Assembly (NCBI RefSeq): GCF_024733845.1
Contig: NZ_JANRHG010000001.1
Coordinates: forward strand, 496,001-560,000
Length of the DNA: 64,000 nucleotides
Direction: 5' to 3'
DNA from: Neomoorella sulfitireducens
GTDB lineage: Bacteria > Bacillota > DSM-521 > Neomoorellales > Neomoorellaceae
Positions 1-10,651 of the stretch are shown one piece after another. Made by a program: the position numbers and the translations under genes. The notes below the pieces were generated by a model. It was given only the letters and a program-made list of their open reading frames with translations. It was not told the origin of the DNA and did not search any database. Each line of letters starts with the position of its first letter. Position 1 is the first letter of the stretch.

Positions 1-281
<281 letters not shown>

Positions 282-1544
282 TTATTTCATAAACCCCTGG
301 TAATGTCGCAGTAACAGGTGGGACTCCAGTTGTTTCATGGTTTCCAGGGCCACACCGACTACAATCAGGAGGGATGTGCCCCCGAAATACACATTTATAC
401 CGGTAAGAGCCATCATAATATTTGGTAATACGGCGATAAAGGCGAGAAAAATCGCCCCTGCCAGGGTTATCCGGGTTAAGATCCGTTCAATATATTCGGC
501 AGTCGGCCGGCCCGGTCTCAGGCCCGGGATAAAGCCGCCGTACTTCTTCATGTTGTCGGCCACGTCCTGCGGGTTAAAGGTTACGGCCGTATAGAAATAG
601 GTGAAGAAGATGATCAGCAGCGCATAAAGGAACATATAGAATGCCGACCGCGGGTCAAAAAACCTGACTACAGCCTGGGCCAGGCTGTTGTGCGGAAACC
701 ACGATGCCAGGGTGCTGGGAAAAAGCAGGATGGACATGGCGAAGATCACGGGAATAACCCCGGCCTGGTTGACCTTTAAGGGGATATGGGTGCTCTGGCC
801 GCCGTAAATCCTCCTGCCTACCACCCGCTTGGCATACTGTACGGTAATCCGGCGCTCCCCCTGTTGCATGGCTACTACTGCGGCGATAATTAAGATGGCA
901 ATGACGGCAAAGAAAATTAATGATATAATACTTACTTCCCCGGAAACCAGATACTGGTAAAGGCTGGCGGCCCCTGCCGGCAGGCGCGAAACAATGCCGG
1001 CAAAAATAATCAGGGAAATGCCGTTACCAATACCCTTTTCCGTGATTAATTCCCCCAGCCACATGAGGAAGGCCGTTCCTGCTGTGAGCATTACCGCCAC
1101 TACCAGGTAATTATGCAGGCCGGGTTTTAAGAAAGCACCTGAGCGTGCCAGGTACAGGGCCATACCCAGGGCCTGGAGAAGGCCTAAAATTACCGTGCCG
1201 TAACGGGTATACTGGACAATTTTCTTGCGGCCTTCAACATCTTCTTTCGCCAGCCGCTCCAGGGCCGGGATGACCACCGTCAGGAGCTGCATAATAATCG
1301 AGGCATTGATGTATGGCATGATGCCCATGGCAAATACGGTAAATCGCTTGAAAGCCCCGCCGGAAATAACGTCAAAAAATCCAAGGATTGTCCCGCCCCG
1401 GACTAATTCTGCCAGGACGGCGTTATTGATCCCGGGCAGGGGTACATGGGCGCCAAGACGGAAGACAATAAACATCATCAGGGTAAAAAATATCTTCTTC
1501 CGCAGGTCCTCCAGCTTCCAGGCGCTGGCTAGGGTATTTAACAC
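282..1544 (-). CDS. secY: Preprotein translocase channel subunit SecY
   Basis: SecY forms the membrane channel of the Sec translocon with SecE (also encoded here, at 25.5 kb) and SecG. The 420-residue product has the family length and about ten hydrophobic segments. It has a cytosolic N-terminus (MLNTLASAWKLEDLRKKIFF), the conserved plug and loop region after GAHVPLPGI, and the late motif GLRPGRPTAEYI. The start is a GTG that directly abuts the TAA of rplO, so translational coupling is likely. It lies between rplO and adk, as in other Firmicutes. Confidence 0.97.
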   Translation of the reverse strand: MLNTLASAWKLEDLRKKIFFTLMMFIVFRLGAHVPLPGINNAVLAELVRGGTILGFFDVISGGAFKRFTVFAMGIMPYINASIIMQLLTVVIPALERLAKEDVEGRKKIVQYTRYGTVILGLLQALGMALYLARSGAFLKPGLHNYLVVAVMLTAGTAFLMWLGELITEKGIGNGISLIIFAGIVSRLPAGAASLYQYLVSGEVSIISLIFFAVIAILIIAAVVAMQQGERRITVQYAKRVVGRRIYGGQSTHIPLKVNQAGVIPVIFAMSILLFPSTLASWFPHNSLAQAVVRFFDPRSAFYMFLYALLIIFFTYFYTAVTFNPQDVADNMKKYGGFIPGLRPGRPTAEYIERILTRITLAGAIFLAFIAVLPNIMMALTGINVYFGGTSLLIVVGVALETMKQLESHLLLRHYQGFMK

Positions 1545-1985
1545 TTACATCACCTCAACTTTGCCGCCGGCTGCCTCGATTTTGGCAATGGCCTGGCGGC
1601 TGGCAGCCTGAACCCTGACGGTCAGGGGTTTGGTTATTTCCCCTTCGCCCAGTATTTTGACCCCGTCCCTGGCCTGCTTTACCAGGCCGGCCCGGGCCAG
1701 GACTTCCGGTGTCACGACAGTTTCCGCTTCAAATCGTTCCAGTTCACCGACATTAACAACCGTTAACTCGCGGGCAAATTTATTGGTAAAACCCCTTTTG
1801 GGCAGGCGGCGGCTCAAGGGCATCTGGCCACCTTCAAAGCCCCGGCGGACGCCTCCCCCGGAACGTGCTTTTTGCCCTTTATGACCACGGCCGGAAGTTT
1901 TGCCAAGTCCGGACCCGATACCCCGCCCTACCCGCGTAGGTTTAAACCTGGAACCGGGCGCTGGACGTAATTCATGCAGGCGCAC
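1545..1985 (-). CDS. rplO: 50S ribosomal protein L15
   Basis: L15 is a late-assembly protein of the large subunit. The glycine- and lysine-rich N-terminal stretch ([19 protein letters not shown]) is diagnostic. A longer reading frame opens with a GTG at 1994, but that GTG is part of the Shine-Dalgarno sequence TAGGAGGTGA (2000-1991). The GTG at 1985 sits 8 nt after GGAGG and gives the usual start [12 protein letters not shown], so I use it (146 aa). It starts 12 nt after rpmD and touches secY. Confidence 0.95.
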   Translation of the reverse strand: MRLHELRPAPGSRFKPTRVGRGIGSGLGKTSGRGHKGQKARSGGGVRRGFEGGQMPLSRRLPKRGFTNKFARELTVVNVGELERFEAETVVTPEVLARAGLVKQARDGVKILGEGEITKPLTVRVQAASRQAIAKIEAAGGKVEVM

Positions 1986-1997
1986 CCCCGTCACCTC

Positions 1998-2180
1998 CTA
2001 TTCTACTACCTCATATTTAACCAGATGGGCCAGCCTTTTTATCTGACCCCTGACAGCCGGTGTGTCAGGGCGGATAACTTCCGCGTGTAGCTTTTTCAGG
2101 CCCAGGGCACGGGCCGTTTTCCTTTCCGTTTCCGGTCGACCAATCAGGCTTTTTACCAGGGTTATTTTTAAATTTGCCAA
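1998..2180 (-). CDS. rpmD: 50S ribosomal protein L30
   Basis: This small large-subunit protein of 60 aa has the normal bacterial L30 length. The sequence MANLKITLVKSLIGRP, followed later by RGQIKRLAHLVKYE, matches the family. It lies 12 nt after rpsE and 12 nt before rplO in the spc cluster and is translated as part of that operon. Confidence 0.96.
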   Translation of the reverse strand: MANLKITLVKSLIGRPETERKTARALGLKKLHAEVIRPDTPAVRGQIKRLAHLVKYEVVE

Positions 2181-2192
2181 TGCCCTTTCCTC

Positions 2193-2693
2193 CTAGCCGA
2201 TCAGCTCGGCCACAGTTTTACCCCGGAGGCGGCCTACTTCCTCAGCTCTCTTAAGGCCCTTTAACCCTTCGAGGGTGGCGTAGACGACGTTATTGGGGTT
2301 GGCCGACCCCAGGCTTTTGGTTAAGATATCCCTGATACCGGCGGCTTCAAGGACCGCCCGTACCGGTCCCCCGGCAATAACTCCGGTACCGGGGGCTGCT
2401 GGTTTAAGCAAGACTTTCCCCGCGCCAAAGTGACCGATAATTTCGTGGGGAATAGTCGTGCCCACCATCGGTACTTTTATAAGGTTCTTCTTGGCATCTT
2501 CAATACCTTTACGGATGGCTTCCGGTACTTCGCTGGCCTTGCCCAGGCCGGCGCCCACATTTCCTTTGCCATCACCAACAACTACCAGGGCGGAAAAGCT
2601 GAAACGCCGGCCACCCTTTACGACCTTCGCCACCCGGTTAATGTGGACTACTTTTTCCGTAAGTTCCAGGTCTTTATTTTCGACGCGCGCCAT
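2193..2693 (-). CDS. rpsE: 30S ribosomal protein S5
   Basis: S5 helps decoding accuracy and assembly of the 30S subunit. The 166-residue product has the N-terminal double-stranded-RNA-binding-like domain ([36 protein letters not shown]) and the C-terminal ribosomal fold with [13 protein letters not shown]. The length is normal. It follows rplR by 19 nt. Confidence 0.97.
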   Translation of the reverse strand: MARVENKDLELTEKVVHINRVAKVVKGGRRFSFSALVVVGDGKGNVGAGLGKASEVPEAIRKGIEDAKKNLIKVPMVGTTIPHEIIGHFGAGKVLLKPAAPGTGVIAGGPVRAVLEAAGIRDILTKSLGSANPNNVVYATLEGLKGLKRAEEVGRLRGKTVAELIG

Positions 2694-2712
2694 TTTTCCC
2701 CTCCTTCCTTAA

Positions 2713-3078
2713 TCAAAATTCCAGCCCGGCTTCCCGGGCGCCTTCGGCCAGGGCAGCTATGCGGCCGTGATAAATATTACCACCGCGGTCAAATACAACT
2801 TTTTTAATGCCCTTTGCCAGTGCCTTCTGGGCAATGAGTTCGCCCACCTTCCTGGCTGCTTCCTTATTCCCGGTGGCCTCCAGTTCTTTTAATGCCGGGT
2901 CCAGGGTTGATGCGGCCACCAGGGTTATACCCCGGGTATCGTCTACCACCTGGGCGTATATGTGACGCAGGCTGCGGTAGATACTCAGGCGGGGCCGTTC
3001 AGGAGTGCCCATTATACGCCGCCGTACCCGCAGGTGCTTCCGCTGCCGCGTGAGTTTGCGGTCTGCCTTCTTGAACAT
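2713..3078 (-). CDS. rplR: 50S ribosomal protein L18
   Basis: L18 binds 5S rRNA in the central protuberance. The product has 121 aa. It begins with a basic N-terminal tail ([20 protein letters not shown]) and contains the family segment [20 protein letters not shown], with [21 protein letters not shown] near the end. It lies 11 nt after rplF. Confidence 0.97.
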   Translation of the reverse strand: MFKKADRKLTRQRKHLRVRRRIMGTPERPRLSIYRSLRHIYAQVVDDTRGITLVAASTLDPALKELEATGNKEAARKVGELIAQKALAKGIKKVVFDRGGNIYHGRIAALAEGAREAGLEF

Positions 3079-3089
3079 TCCTTTACCCC

Positions 3090-3641
3090 CTATTTTTTAC
3101 CGCCCTTGGCGCCAGTTTTACCAACCTTGCGCCGGATATACTCATTCTCGTATTTGATGCCTTTACCCTTATAGGGCTCCGGGGGACGTATATCGCGAAT
3201 GTTGGCCGCCAGCGCCCCTACAGCTTCTTTGTCAATGCCTTTCACAATTATTTTGTTGGGGGCCGGTACTTCAATTTCCAGCCCTTCGCCCGGCACTATT
3301 TCTACCGGGTGGGAATAACCTACCGTCAGCACCAGCTTATTGCCCTGCTTGGCGGCACGGTAACCTACCCCGACCAATTCCAGGCTTTTTTGGAATCCCC
3401 TGGTGACGCCGTCAACCATATTTTGCAGCAGGGCCCGGGAAAGGCCATGCAGGGCGCGGTGGGGCTTGGCATCCGAAGGCCGGCTGACCAGCAGTGAATC
3501 TCCTTCCCGGCTAATGGTAATATCGCCCGGGAATGTCCGGGTAAGTTTTCCCCGGGGGCCCTTTACCGTTATTGTGTTGCCTTCAATATTTACTTCCACC
3601 CCTGCCGGTACCTGCACCGGTTTTCTACCTATACGTGACAC
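3090..3641 (-). CDS. rplF: 50S ribosomal protein L6
   Basis: L6 lies near the GTPase-associated centre of the large subunit. It has 183 residues with the duplicated L6 fold: [17 protein letters not shown] at the start, and the second domain with [20 protein letters not shown] and [15 protein letters not shown]. The lysine-rich C-terminus [10 protein letters not shown] is a modest tail. It follows rpsH by 15 nt. Confidence 0.97.
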   Translation of the reverse strand: MSRIGRKPVQVPAGVEVNIEGNTITVKGPRGKLTRTFPGDITISREGDSLLVSRPSDAKPHRALHGLSRALLQNMVDGVTRGFQKSLELVGVGYRAAKQGNKLVLTVGYSHPVEIVPGEGLEIEVPAPNKIIVKGIDKEAVGALAANIRDIRPPEPYKGKGIKYENEYIRRKVGKTGAKGGKK

Positions 3642-3656
3642 TTCAACACCTCCACC

Positions 3657-4049
3657 TTACCAGATATAACAGATAACCTCGCCGCCGACACCTTCCCGGC
3701 GAGCCTGTTTATCCGTGAGTATGCCTTTGCTGGTAGAAATTATAGCTACCCCCAGGCCACCCAGAACTTTAGGAATTTCCCCTTTGCGGGCATAGATCCG
3801 GAGACCCGGGCGGCTGATGCGCTTTATCCCCGTAATAACCTTTTCCTTGTTGGGCCCGTACTTGAGATAAATCCTTAAGACACCCTGCTTGTCGTCTTCA
3901 ATATACTCGTAGTTCTTGATATAGCCTTCGTTCTTCATGATCTCGGCTATGGCCCGCTTCATTTTGGATGCCGGTACTTCCACCTTCTCCTGGTACACCA
4001 TGTTGGCGTTACGAATGCGGGTCAGGAAATCCGCAATGGGATCGGTCAT
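3657..4049 (-). CDS. rpsH: 30S ribosomal protein S8
   Basis: S8 is a primary 16S rRNA-binding protein, and in some bacteria it represses translation of the spc operon. A TTG one codon upstream (4052) extends the frame, but the ATG at 4049 gives the usual [14 protein letters not shown]. The resulting 130 aa is typical. The C-terminal motif [14 protein letters not shown] is clear. It lies 35 nt after rpsN. Confidence 0.96.
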   Translation of the reverse strand: MTDPIADFLTRIRNANMVYQEKVEVPASKMKRAIAEIMKNEGYIKNYEYIEDDKQGVLRIYLKYGPNKEKVITGIKRISRPGLRIYARKGEIPKVLGGLGVAIISTSKGILTDKQARREGVGGEVICYIW

Positions 4050-4084
4050 CAACTTGAACTACCCCCTTCCTTCTCGTCCCGCAC

Positions 4085-4270
4085 TTACCAGCTGGCTTTC
4101 ACGATACCAGGAAGTTCTCCCCTGTAGGCCAGCTCGCGGAAACAAATACGGCACAGGCCGAACTTCCGCATATAAGCGTGGGGACGGCCACAGCGCAGGC
4201 AGCGGTTATAGGCGCGCACTTTAAATTTCTGGGGACGGGACTGCTTGATGCGTAATGATTTTTTGGCCAT
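4085..4270 (-). CDS. rpsN: 30S ribosomal protein S14, zinc-binding short type
   Basis: This 61-residue S14 is the short C+ form. Cysteine pairs RCLRC and GLCRIC can bind one zinc ion. The short form is common in Gram-positives, and zinc-free longer paralogues replace it when zinc is low. No such paralogue is visible in this window. The ATG at 4270 has a good GGAGG upstream. It precedes rpsH by 35 nt. Confidence 0.97.
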   Translation of the reverse strand: MAKKSLRIKQSRPQKFKVRAYNRCLRCGRPHAYMRKFGLCRICFRELAYRGELPGIVKASW

Positions 4271-4285
4271 GGATTTCCTCCTTTA

Positions 4286-4828
4286 TCATTGTTCCCGGAA
4301 AGGCATGCCAAAAGCGCGCAAGAGTTCCCGGGCTTCTTCGTCGCTCCTGGCCGTAGTTACCATGGTTATTTCCAGGCCCCGGGTTTTATCGATTTTGTCA
4401 TATTCAATCTCCGGGAAAATTAATTGTTCTTTCAGGCCCAGGGAATAATTGCCGCGGCCGTCAAAGGAATTGGGCGATACACCCTGGAAATCCCTGACCC
4501 GGGGCAGGGCCACGTTAATCAGGCGATCCAGGAATTCATACATCCTGTTCCCCCGCAGGGTTACCTTGCAGCCGATGCTGTTTCCCTGGCGCAGTTTAAA
4601 GGCCGCTATAGATTTTTTAGCCTTGGTTACAATCGGTTTCTGGCCGGTAATGGCCATCAGGTCCTGGACGGCACCATCAATGGCCTTGGGATTCTGGGTG
4701 GCCTCCCCAACACCCATGTTTACTACGATTTTTTCCAATCTGGGAATCTCCATGATATTTCTGTAACCAAATTTATCCTGCAAGAGCTTGCGGATCTCCG
4801 TCAGGTATTTTTCCTTCAGTCTAGCCAA
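4286..4828 (-). CDS. rplE: 50S ribosomal protein L5
   Basis: L5 binds 5S rRNA and contacts the P-site tRNA. The 180-residue product shows the family blocks [18 protein letters not shown] and [20 protein letters not shown]. Translation starts at a TTG (4828), 7 nt after AAAGGAGG. It lies between rplX and rpsN. Confidence 0.97.
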   Translation of the reverse strand: MARLKEKYLTEIRKLLQDKFGYRNIMEIPRLEKIVVNMGVGEATQNPKAIDGAVQDLMAITGQKPIVTKAKKSIAAFKLRQGNSIGCKVTLRGNRMYEFLDRLINVALPRVRDFQGVSPNSFDGRGNYSLGLKEQLIFPEIEYDKIDKTRGLEITMVTTARSDEEARELLRAFGMPFREQ

Positions 4829-4851
4829 AGCCAGCCCTCCTTTACCTGGGC

Positions 4852-5184
4852 TTAGTCAATTACTTCGCCGCACTTTTTACATACCCGGGTCTTGGTCCCA
4901 TCAGCCAGGAATTGTTTCCCGATGCGTGTAGGTTGGTTGCATTTATTACAGAACAACATAACGTTGCTGCTGGCCACCGGAGCCTCTTTCTCAATAATCC
5001 CGCCCTGGGTCATTTTGGGAGTGGGACGGGTATGCCGTTTAACGATGTTTACCCCTTCGACGATGACCCGGCCTTTCTCGCGGTCGACGCTCAGTACCTT
5101 GCCTTTTTTGCCGGCATCTTTACCGGCAATCACCATAACCAGGTCACCTTTTTTAACGTGAACCTTTACCGGGGTCAATGCCAA
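4852..5184 (-). CDS. rplX: 50S ribosomal protein L24 with a zinc-ribbon-like C-terminus
   Basis: L24 is an assembly-initiating protein with an N-terminal KOW motif ([20 protein letters not shown]). The C-terminal part carries CNKC and, about 20 residues later, CKKC, which looks like a zinc ribbon. The Bacillus protein, as I recall it, lacks these cysteines. The frame gives 110 aa from a TTG at 5184. A second TTG two codons downstream is also possible, so the exact start is uncertain. It follows rplN by 15 nt. Confidence 0.93.
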   Translation of the reverse strand: MALTPVKVHVKKGDLVMVIAGKDAGKKGKVLSVDREKGRVIVEGVNIVKRHTRPTPKMTQGGIIEKEAPVASSNVMLFCNKCNQPTRIGKQFLADGTKTRVCKKCGEVID

Positions 5185-5199
5185 GCCACCTCCCTTTTC

Positions 5200-5568
5200 C
5201 TACAGGACTTCCGGGGCCAGGGAAATTATCTTCATAAAATCTTTTTCCCGCAGTTCCCTGGCAACCGGGCCAAAAATGCGCGTACCCCGCGGGTTGTTTT
5301 GTTCATTTATTATCACCGCTGCATTTTCGTTAAAGCGGATATAGGACCCGTCTTCACGTTTTATGGCCTTTGTCGTTCGTACTACCACCGCCCGGACGAC
5401 ATCCCCTTTCTTAACCACGCCCCCTGGCGTTGCCTCTTTTACCGAGGCAATTATCACGTCGCCCACACTGGCATAGCGTCTTTTGGATCCGCCCAGGACG
5501 CGTATACACATCAGTTTCCTGGCGCCGGTGTTGTCGCCGACTCTGAGGATCGTCTGTTGCTGGATCAT
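5200..5568 (-). CDS. rplN: 50S ribosomal protein L14
   Basis: L14 lies at the subunit interface and contacts 16S helix 14. It has 122 aa with the signature [19 protein letters not shown] and [20 protein letters not shown]. The length is exactly the usual one. The ATG is at 5568, and rpsQ lies 29 nt upstream. Confidence 0.98.
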   Translation of the reverse strand: MIQQQTILRVGDNTGARKLMCIRVLGGSKRRYASVGDVIIASVKEATPGGVVKKGDVVRAVVVRTTKAIKREDGSYIRFNENAAVIINEQNNPRGTRIFGPVARELREKDFMKIISLAPEVL

Positions 5569-5597
5569 GTTTTACCTCCTTCCCGGCGAAAATAAGG

Positions 5598-5852
5598 CTA
5601 TTTGGCTTTTTCCAGGATCTCTACTACCCGCCAGCGTTTTTCTTTACTCAAAGGACGGGTTTCCATAATCTTTACTTTATCGCCGATGCGGCATTCATTC
5701 TTTTCATCATGGGCTTTGAATTTTTTTGTCCTGCGGATAATCTTGCCGAGCAGCGGATGGCGTACCCGGCTTTCTACCGCCACTACCACGGTTTTATCCA
5801 TTTTATCGCTTACAACATTGCCGACTCGTGTTTTACGGTTATTTCTTTCCAA
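5598..5852 (-). CDS. rpsQ: 30S ribosomal protein S17
   Basis: S17 is a primary 16S rRNA-binding protein with an OB fold. The 84-residue product contains the family stretch [18 protein letters not shown] and the late signature [18 protein letters not shown]. The frame opens with TTG at 5852. No better start is present, because the N-terminal region [11 protein letters not shown] is needed. It lies 32 nt after rpmC. Confidence 0.96.
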   Translation of the reverse strand: MERNNRKTRVGNVVSDKMDKTVVVAVESRVRHPLLGKIIRRTKKFKAHDEKNECRIGDKVKIMETRPLSKEKRWRVVEILEKAK

Positions 5853-5884
5853 AAGGCCTGCCCCCTTCCTGTACCGTATATTCT

Positions 5885-6088
5885 CTATGCCCGTTGCCGC
5901 TGCAATTCCCGTTCCCGTAATATTGTCTTGGCCCGGGCAATGCTCCGGCGGACTTCCCGCAGGCGCATGGGATTATCTATCTGGCCGGTGGCCAGCTGGA
6001 AGCGCAGGTTAAAGAGTTCCTGCTTCAGCTCGCCGACCTTTTGCAACAGCTCTTCTGTGGTCAATTCGCGTATTTCTTTAGCTTTCAT
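5885..6088 (-). CDS. rpmC: 50S ribosomal protein L29
   Basis: L29 lies next to the peptide exit tunnel and forms part of the SRP and trigger-factor docking surface. The open frame extends to a GTG at 6100. The ATG at 6088 directly follows GGTGAGGTCA and gives the standard [20 protein letters not shown] (67 aa). The start overlaps the end of rplP by 11 nt, so the two are coupled. Confidence 0.95.
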   Translation of the reverse strand: MKAKEIRELTTEELLQKVGELKQELFNLRFQLATGQIDNPMRLREVRRSIARAKTILRERELQRQRA

Positions 6089-6512
6089 TGACCTCACCAC
6101 CCACTTCCGACCTTTTTACAAACTTCGTCTTAATAGGGAGCTTGTGGGAGGCCAGGCGCATCGCCTCGCGGGCCACTTCTTCTGTAACCCCGGCCATCTC
6201 AAAAAGGATCCGCCCCGGTTTTACCACGGCTACCCAGTATTCCGGCGCTCCCTTACCGCTGCCCATGCGGGTCTCGGCCGGTTTGGCAGTAATGGGGGTG
6301 TCGGGAAAAATCTTGATCCATACCTTGCCGCCGCGTTTAATATAGCGGGTCATGGCAATACGGGCGGCTTCAATCTGGCGGCTGGTTATCCAGGCCGGTT
6401 CCAGGGCCTGCAGCCCGTATTCCCCGAAATGGATTTCATTTCCCCGGGTCGCCTTACCCCGGGTGCCCGGGCGGTGCGGTTTGCGGTATTTTACCCTCTT
6501 GGGCATTAACAT
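6078..6512 (-). CDS. rplP: 50S ribosomal protein L16
   Basis: L16 helps shape the A site and tRNA accommodation in the large subunit. The 144-residue product begins [14 protein letters not shown] and contains [20 protein letters not shown] and [18 protein letters not shown], all diagnostic. Its ATG shares one base with the TAA of rpsC, and its 3' end overlaps rpmC by 11 nt. Confidence 0.98.
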   Translation of the reverse strand: MLMPKRVKYRKPHRPGTRGKATRGNEIHFGEYGLQALEPAWITSRQIEAARIAMTRYIKRGGKVWIKIFPDTPITAKPAETRMGSGKGAPEYWVAVVKPGRILFEMAGVTEEVAREAMRLASHKLPIKTKFVKRSEVGGEVNES

Positions 6513-7171
6513 TATTTGCGGCCCCCTTCCTGGACCCTGGCCCGTTCAGGTAATACTTCACCCTTATAAATCCATACCTTAACGCCTATTTTACCATAGG
6601 TGGTGCTGGCCTCGGCAAAACCGTAATCAACGTCCGCCCTCAGGGTGTGGAGAGGTACCTTGCCCTCGCTGTACCACTCGGTGCGGGCGATTTCAGCCCC
6701 TGCCAGGCGACCGCCGCAGGCCACTTTAATTCCCTGAGCGCCCAGGCGCATGGCCCGGCTTACAGCCTGCTTCATGGCCCGCCGGAAAGCGACCCTTTTT
6801 TCCAGCTGGGCGGCAATATTTTCGGCCACCAGCTGGGCGTTAAGTTCCGGCTTTTTAATCTCAACGATGTTGAGGCTTACCTGTTTGCCGGTCAAACCTT
6901 CCAGCTCTTTCCGCAGGGCCTCAACTTCGGCACCGCCACGGCCAATAATAACCCCCGGCCTGGCAGTATTAATTATTACCTTGATGCGATTGGCTGCCCG
7001 TTCAATTTCTACACTGGCGATGCCCGCCTGGAAGAGACGCTTCTTTATAAAATCGCGTATTTTCAGGTCTTCATGAAGCAAGGCTTTATATTCCTTGCCC
7101 GCATACCAGCGGGAATCCCAATCGCGGATGATGCCGAGTCGTAATCCCTTGGGGTGAACTTTTTGGCCCAC
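6512..7171 (-). CDS. rpsC: 30S ribosomal protein S3
   Basis: S3 lines the mRNA entry channel and has helicase-like activity together with S4 and S5. The frame could be extended upstream (MGKRRTDF...), but AAAGGAGG lies 9 nt before the GTG at 7171. That start gives the usual [14 protein letters not shown] and 219 aa. The KH domain motif [17 protein letters not shown] is present. It lies 4 nt after rplV. Confidence 0.96.
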   Translation of the reverse strand: MGQKVHPKGLRLGIIRDWDSRWYAGKEYKALLHEDLKIRDFIKKRLFQAGIASVEIERAANRIKVIINTARPGVIIGRGGAEVEALRKELEGLTGKQVSLNIVEIKKPELNAQLVAENIAAQLEKRVAFRRAMKQAVSRAMRLGAQGIKVACGGRLAGAEIARTEWYSEGKVPLHTLRADVDYGFAEASTTYGKIGVKVWIYKGEVLPERARVQEGGRK

Positions 7172-7175
7172 GAAA

Positions 7176-7514
7176 TCAGTCCTCCTTTTCCCCAACCACC
7201 ACAGTTATATGGCTGGTTCGTTTCCGCCGGATATTGGCCCTGCCCATAGCCCGCGGTTGGTAGCGTTTCAGGGTCGGCCCTTCGTCAACATAGGCGCGGG
7301 TTACTACCAACCGGCTGGCATCGAGGTCGTAATTATGCTCGGCATTGGCGACAGCCGATTTTAATACCTTGGCTACCGCCCGTGCCCCCCTTTTGGGCGT
7401 GACCATCAATATGGCCTCGGCCTCCCGCACCCCTTTACCGCGAATCAGGTCAACTACCTGGCGAACGCGCCGCGGGGAAATCCGGATATATTTAGCTACC
7501 GCCCTTGCTTCCAT
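7176..7514 (-). CDS. rplV: 50S ribosomal protein L22
   Basis: L22 reaches into the peptide exit tunnel with its beta hairpin and influences macrolide binding. It has 112 aa, beginning [20 protein letters not shown]. The tunnel hairpin region holds ADEGPTLKR-like residues ([18 protein letters not shown]). No deletion or duplication is evident in the hairpin. Confidence 0.97.
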   Translation of the reverse strand: MEARAVAKYIRISPRRVRQVVDLIRGKGVREAEAILMVTPKRGARAVAKVLKSAVANAEHNYDLDASRLVVTRAYVDEGPTLKRYQPRAMGRANIRRKRTSHITVVVGEKED

Positions 7515-7525
7515 CTGTTTACCCC

Positions 7526-7810
7526 CTACTTCAGCGCTGTGGAGCGCTCCGTGTGGGCGCCGTGCCCCCTAAAGATGCGGGTGGGAGCAAACTCGCCCAG
7601 TTTGTGTCCGACCATATCTTCGGTAATATATATCGGTATGTGCTTGCGGCCGTCGTGGACGGCTATCGTATGCCCGACCATTTCCGGAAAGATCGTTGAA
7701 CGACGGGACCAGGTTTTTACCACCCGTTTAGTACCCTTCTCGTTCATTTCAATAATCTTTTTAAGCAGCTTTTCATCACAATACGGCCCTTTTTTCAGGG
7801 AGCGGCCCAT
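7526..7810 (-). CDS. rpsS: 30S ribosomal protein S19
   Basis: S19 lies in the head of the 30S subunit with S13. The 94-residue product shows [19 protein letters not shown] and the signature [20 protein letters not shown]. It follows rplB by 28 nt and precedes rplV by 11 nt. Confidence 0.98.
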   Translation of the reverse strand: MGRSLKKGPYCDEKLLKKIIEMNEKGTKRVVKTWSRRSTIFPEMVGHTIAVHDGRKHIPIYITEDMVGHKLGEFAPTRIFRGHGAHTERSTALK

Positions 7811-7838
7811 AAAAAGGAACCTCCTTTCACCCCTTTAT

Positions 7839-8669
7839 TTAACCATGCCGGCGCTTGACAATAAGCTTATCGCTGGGTTTCCGTTTTTTACGGGTTTTAA
7901 CGCCCATGGCCGGTTTACCCCACGGTGTAACCGGGTGCTTGCGGCCTACCGGGGCTTTACCCTCGCCGCCGCCATGGGGATGGTCCACGGGATTCATAAC
8001 GACGCCGCGTACCGTCGGCCGGATGCCGAGCCAGCGGCTGCGCCCGGCCTTACCAATGGTAATGTTCTCCCAATCCAGGTTACCCACCTGGCCGATGGTT
8101 GCCCGGCATTCTTCCTGTACCTTGCGCAGTTCCCCGGAGGGTAAACGCAGGAGGGCATAACCGTTTTCCTTGGCCATCAGCTGGGCACTGGCCCCGGCAG
8201 CACGGACCATCTGCCCGCCTTTGCCGGGTTTCAACTCAATATTGTGCACCATGGTGCCAACCGGTATCTTGCTTAAAGGCAGGGCATTGCCCGTTTTTAT
8301 ATCTGCCTCGGGCCCGCTGATAATTTCATCACCGACCCGGAGGTTTTCCGGTGCCAGGATATAACGCTTCTCGCCGTCGGCGTAATTAACCAGGGCAATA
8401 TTGGCCGAACGGTTCGGATCATATTCAATAGTCACCACGCGGCCGGGAATGCCGTCTTTATCGCGCTTAAAGTCGATTATCCGGTACAGGCGTTTGTGCC
8501 CCCCGCCCCGGTGCCGGACGGTAAGCCGCCCCTGGTTGTTGCGTCCCCCGGTCTTCTTTAAAGGTACCACCAGGGGTTTGTAGGGTTCCGCTGTGGTAAT
8601 CTCGGCAAAGGCAGACACGGTCATCTGCCGCCGGCCGGGAGAAGTGGGTTTAAACTTCTTTATGGCCAT
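7839..8669 (-). CDS. rplB: 50S ribosomal protein L2
   Basis: L2 is needed for subunit association and sits near the peptidyl transferase centre. It has 276 aa. The conserved C-terminal segment with [17 protein letters not shown] includes the functionally important histidine. The N-terminal block [20 protein letters not shown] is also canonical. It is flanked by rplW and rpsS in S10-operon order. Confidence 0.98.
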   Translation of the reverse strand: MAIKKFKPTSPGRRQMTVSAFAEITTAEPYKPLVVPLKKTGGRNNQGRLTVRHRGGGHKRLYRIIDFKRDKDGIPGRVVTIEYDPNRSANIALVNYADGEKRYILAPENLRVGDEIISGPEADIKTGNALPLSKIPVGTMVHNIELKPGKGGQMVRAAGASAQLMAKENGYALLRLPSGELRKVQEECRATIGQVGNLDWENITIGKAGRSRWLGIRPTVRGVVMNPVDHPHGGGEGKAPVGRKHPVTPWGKPAMGVKTRKKRKPSDKLIVKRRHG

Positions 8670-8692
8670 CTTACTTCTCTCCTTGCTTTAAG

Positions 8693-8983
8693 CTACTCCA
8701 ACCCTTCAAAGACTTTAATTTTGTCGCCGGGTCTCAGGGTCACGACCGCTTTTTTCCGGTCCGGCTGCCTTCCCTGGAAACGGCCCATCCGGCGCATCTT
8801 GCCGCGGTCCACCAGGGTATTGACCTTGAGTACTTTGACGTCAAAAAGCTTCTCAACGGCGTTTTTAATTTCAATTTTATTGGCGCCCCGGTCAACGATA
8901 AAGGTATATTTATTTTCCGCCATCAGGCCGGTCGACTTCTCCGTGATCAGGGGTTGGATGATTATTTCGTCGGGAGCCCGCAT
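8693..8983 (-). CDS. rplW: 50S ribosomal protein L23
   Basis: L23 surrounds the exit tunnel opening and docks trigger factor and SRP. The 96-residue product contains [20 protein letters not shown] and the family block [20 protein letters not shown]. It follows rplD by 26 nt with a strong AAGGAGGTGC upstream. Confidence 0.97.
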   Translation of the reverse strand: MRAPDEIIIQPLITEKSTGLMAENKYTFIVDRGANKIEIKNAVEKLFDVKVLKVNTLVDRGKMRRMGRFQGRQPDRKKAVVTLRPGDKIKVFEGLE

Positions 8984-9009
8984 AAAGGGCGCACCTCCTT
9001 ATATGGCAA

Positions 9010-9666
9010 TTATGCTTCCCCGGCGATTGGCTGCTTCTCAACCGGTGCAAGAAATTCCTCAATCCGGGATACGGCCTCTTTGGTCACAATTAGTTTTTCA
9101 TGGGCAAGGAGGTCATAGACGTTCAACCCGGCAGGAATTAAACAGTCTACGCCCGGCAGGTTACGAACTGACAGCTCCACATTAGCCTCCCTGGCTGCAG
9201 TGACTACTAGGGCTTTATCTCCGGCATTGAGGGCTTTGAGTACGGCCACCATGTCCTTCGTCCGCGGCCTTTCCAGTTTCAGATCATCCAGGACAATAAT
9301 ATTGCCCTCCCGGACTTTGCTCGCCAGGGCGGAACGCAGGGCTAAACGGCGTACCTTTTTGGGCAGTTTGAAGCCATAATCCCGCGGTTGGGGGCCGAAA
9401 ATTACTGCCCCGCCGCGCCAGAGGGGTGAGCGGATACTGCCCGCCCGGGCCCGACCGGTTCCTTTCTGCCGCCAGGGCTTGCGGCCGCCGCCGCTGACTT
9501 CGGCCCACGTGCGGGTCGAAGCCGTGCCCCGCCGCCGGCTGGCCAGTTGCATAACTACGGCCTGGTGGAGGACGGCCTCGTTAACCTCACCGCCGAAGAC
9601 GTAGTCATCCAGGTCAATTTCTCCTACCTGCTGGCCCTGGATATTGTACACGGCTACTCTAGGCAT
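9010..9666 (-). CDS. rplD: 50S ribosomal protein L4
   Basis: L4 extends into the exit tunnel and in enterobacteria represses the S10 operon. The product has 218 aa. The tunnel loop motif [20 protein letters not shown] and [20 protein letters not shown] (overlapping by eye) is intact. The C-terminal extension ending EKQPIAGEA is slightly longer than in Bacillus. It lies 6 nt after rplC. Confidence 0.97.
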   Translation of the reverse strand: MPRVAVYNIQGQQVGEIDLDDYVFGGEVNEAVLHQAVVMQLASRRRGTASTRTWAEVSGGGRKPWRQKGTGRARAGSIRSPLWRGGAVIFGPQPRDYGFKLPKKVRRLALRSALASKVREGNIIVLDDLKLERPRTKDMVAVLKALNAGDKALVVTAAREANVELSVRNLPGVDCLIPAGLNVYDLLAHEKLIVTKEAVSRIEEFLAPVEKQPIAGEA

Positions 9667-9672
9667 TGCCTG

Positions 9673-10302
9673 CTAGCCTCCCTTTACCGAATTCTTAATT
9701 ACCAGCAACCCCTGGCGTGGACCGGGAACGGAACCTTTGATCAGCAAGAGATTGCGCCCGGGGTCGCTCTTAATAACTTCAAGGCCAAGTACCGTAACCC
9801 TTTCGGCGCCCAGGTGCCCGGGCAGGCGGCGTCCTTTAAAGACGCGGGCCGGTCCTTTGGCCGCCAGGGAGCCGGGGCGGCGGTGATACTTGGACCCGTG
9901 CTCCATGGGACCACGGTGAAAGCCGTGACGTTTAATACCACCGGCAAATCCTTTACCCTTGGAGATACCGATCACATCAACTTTTTCGCCGGGGCTAAAA
10001 ATATCGGCTTTAATTTCCTGCCCCACCTGATAATTTTCGCTGTCCTCCAGGCGCAACTCCCGTACATAACGAAAGGGGGTTACTCCGGCCTTGCTAAAAT
10101 GTCCCCGCAGGGGTTTGTTAACTTTCTTTTCTTTTATGGGTTCAAAACCCACCTGCAGGGCTTCGTACCCGTCGGTAGCCACGGCTTTTTTTTGGATAAC
10201 GACACAGGGCCCTGCCTGCACCACAGTTACCGGAATAACCCGGCCGGCTTCGTCAAAAATCTGGGTCATGCCTATCTTTTTGCCTAAAATACCCTTGCGC
10301 AC
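9673..10302 (-). CDS. rplC: 50S ribosomal protein L3
   Basis: L3 is an early-assembly protein that reaches the peptidyl transferase centre. It has 209 aa, beginning [20 protein letters not shown]. The central [20 protein letters not shown] and RRPGSLAAK segments are diagnostic. The gene starts with GTG at 10302, 14 nt after rpsJ. Confidence 0.97.
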   Translation of the reverse strand: MRKGILGKKIGMTQIFDEAGRVIPVTVVQAGPCVVIQKKAVATDGYEALQVGFEPIKEKKVNKPLRGHFSKAGVTPFRYVRELRLEDSENYQVGQEIKADIFSPGEKVDVIGISKGKGFAGGIKRHGFHRGPMEHGSKYHRRPGSLAAKGPARVFKGRRLPGHLGAERVTVLGLEVIKSDPGRNLLLIKGSVPGPRQGLLVIKNSVKGG

Positions 10303-10316
10303 CCTGATACTACCCC

Positions 10317-10625
10317 CTACAGCTTGATCTCAATGTCAACCCCTGCCGGGAGATCCAGGCGCATCAATGCGTCTACCGTCTTGGACGTCGGCTCGTGGAT
10401 GTCGATTAAACGCTTGTGGGTACGCATTTCAAACTGCTCCCTGGAATCTTTATTTACATGGGGTGAACGTAAAATCGTAAAAATATTTTTCTCCGTCGGC
10501 AGCGGGATGGGGCCGGATACCACCGCCCCGGTGCGCCTGGCCGTCTCGACAATTTTCTGGGATGATTGATCTAAAAGGCGATGATCAAAGGCTTTGAGAC
10601 GGATGCGTATTTTCTGCCTGGCCAT
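10317..10625 (-). CDS. rpsJ: 30S ribosomal protein S10
   Basis: S10 is a 30S head protein and, as NusE, a partner of NusB in transcription antitermination. The 102-residue product starts [20 protein letters not shown] and ends with [11 protein letters not shown]. It opens the S10 cluster, 62 nt downstream of tuf copy 1. Confidence 0.98.
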   Translation of the reverse strand: MARQKIRIRLKAFDHRLLDQSSQKIVETARRTGAVVSGPIPLPTEKNIFTILRSPHVNKDSREQFEMRTHKRLIDIHEPTSKTVDALMRLDLPAGVDIEIKL

Positions 10626-10651
10626 GGGTCATTTGCCCTCCTTCATGGCAC

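Noticed and set aside
4912-5595. 227-codon plus-strand frame across rplX and rplN
   Set aside because: It lies antisense to two well-supported ribosomal protein genes and crosses their boundary.
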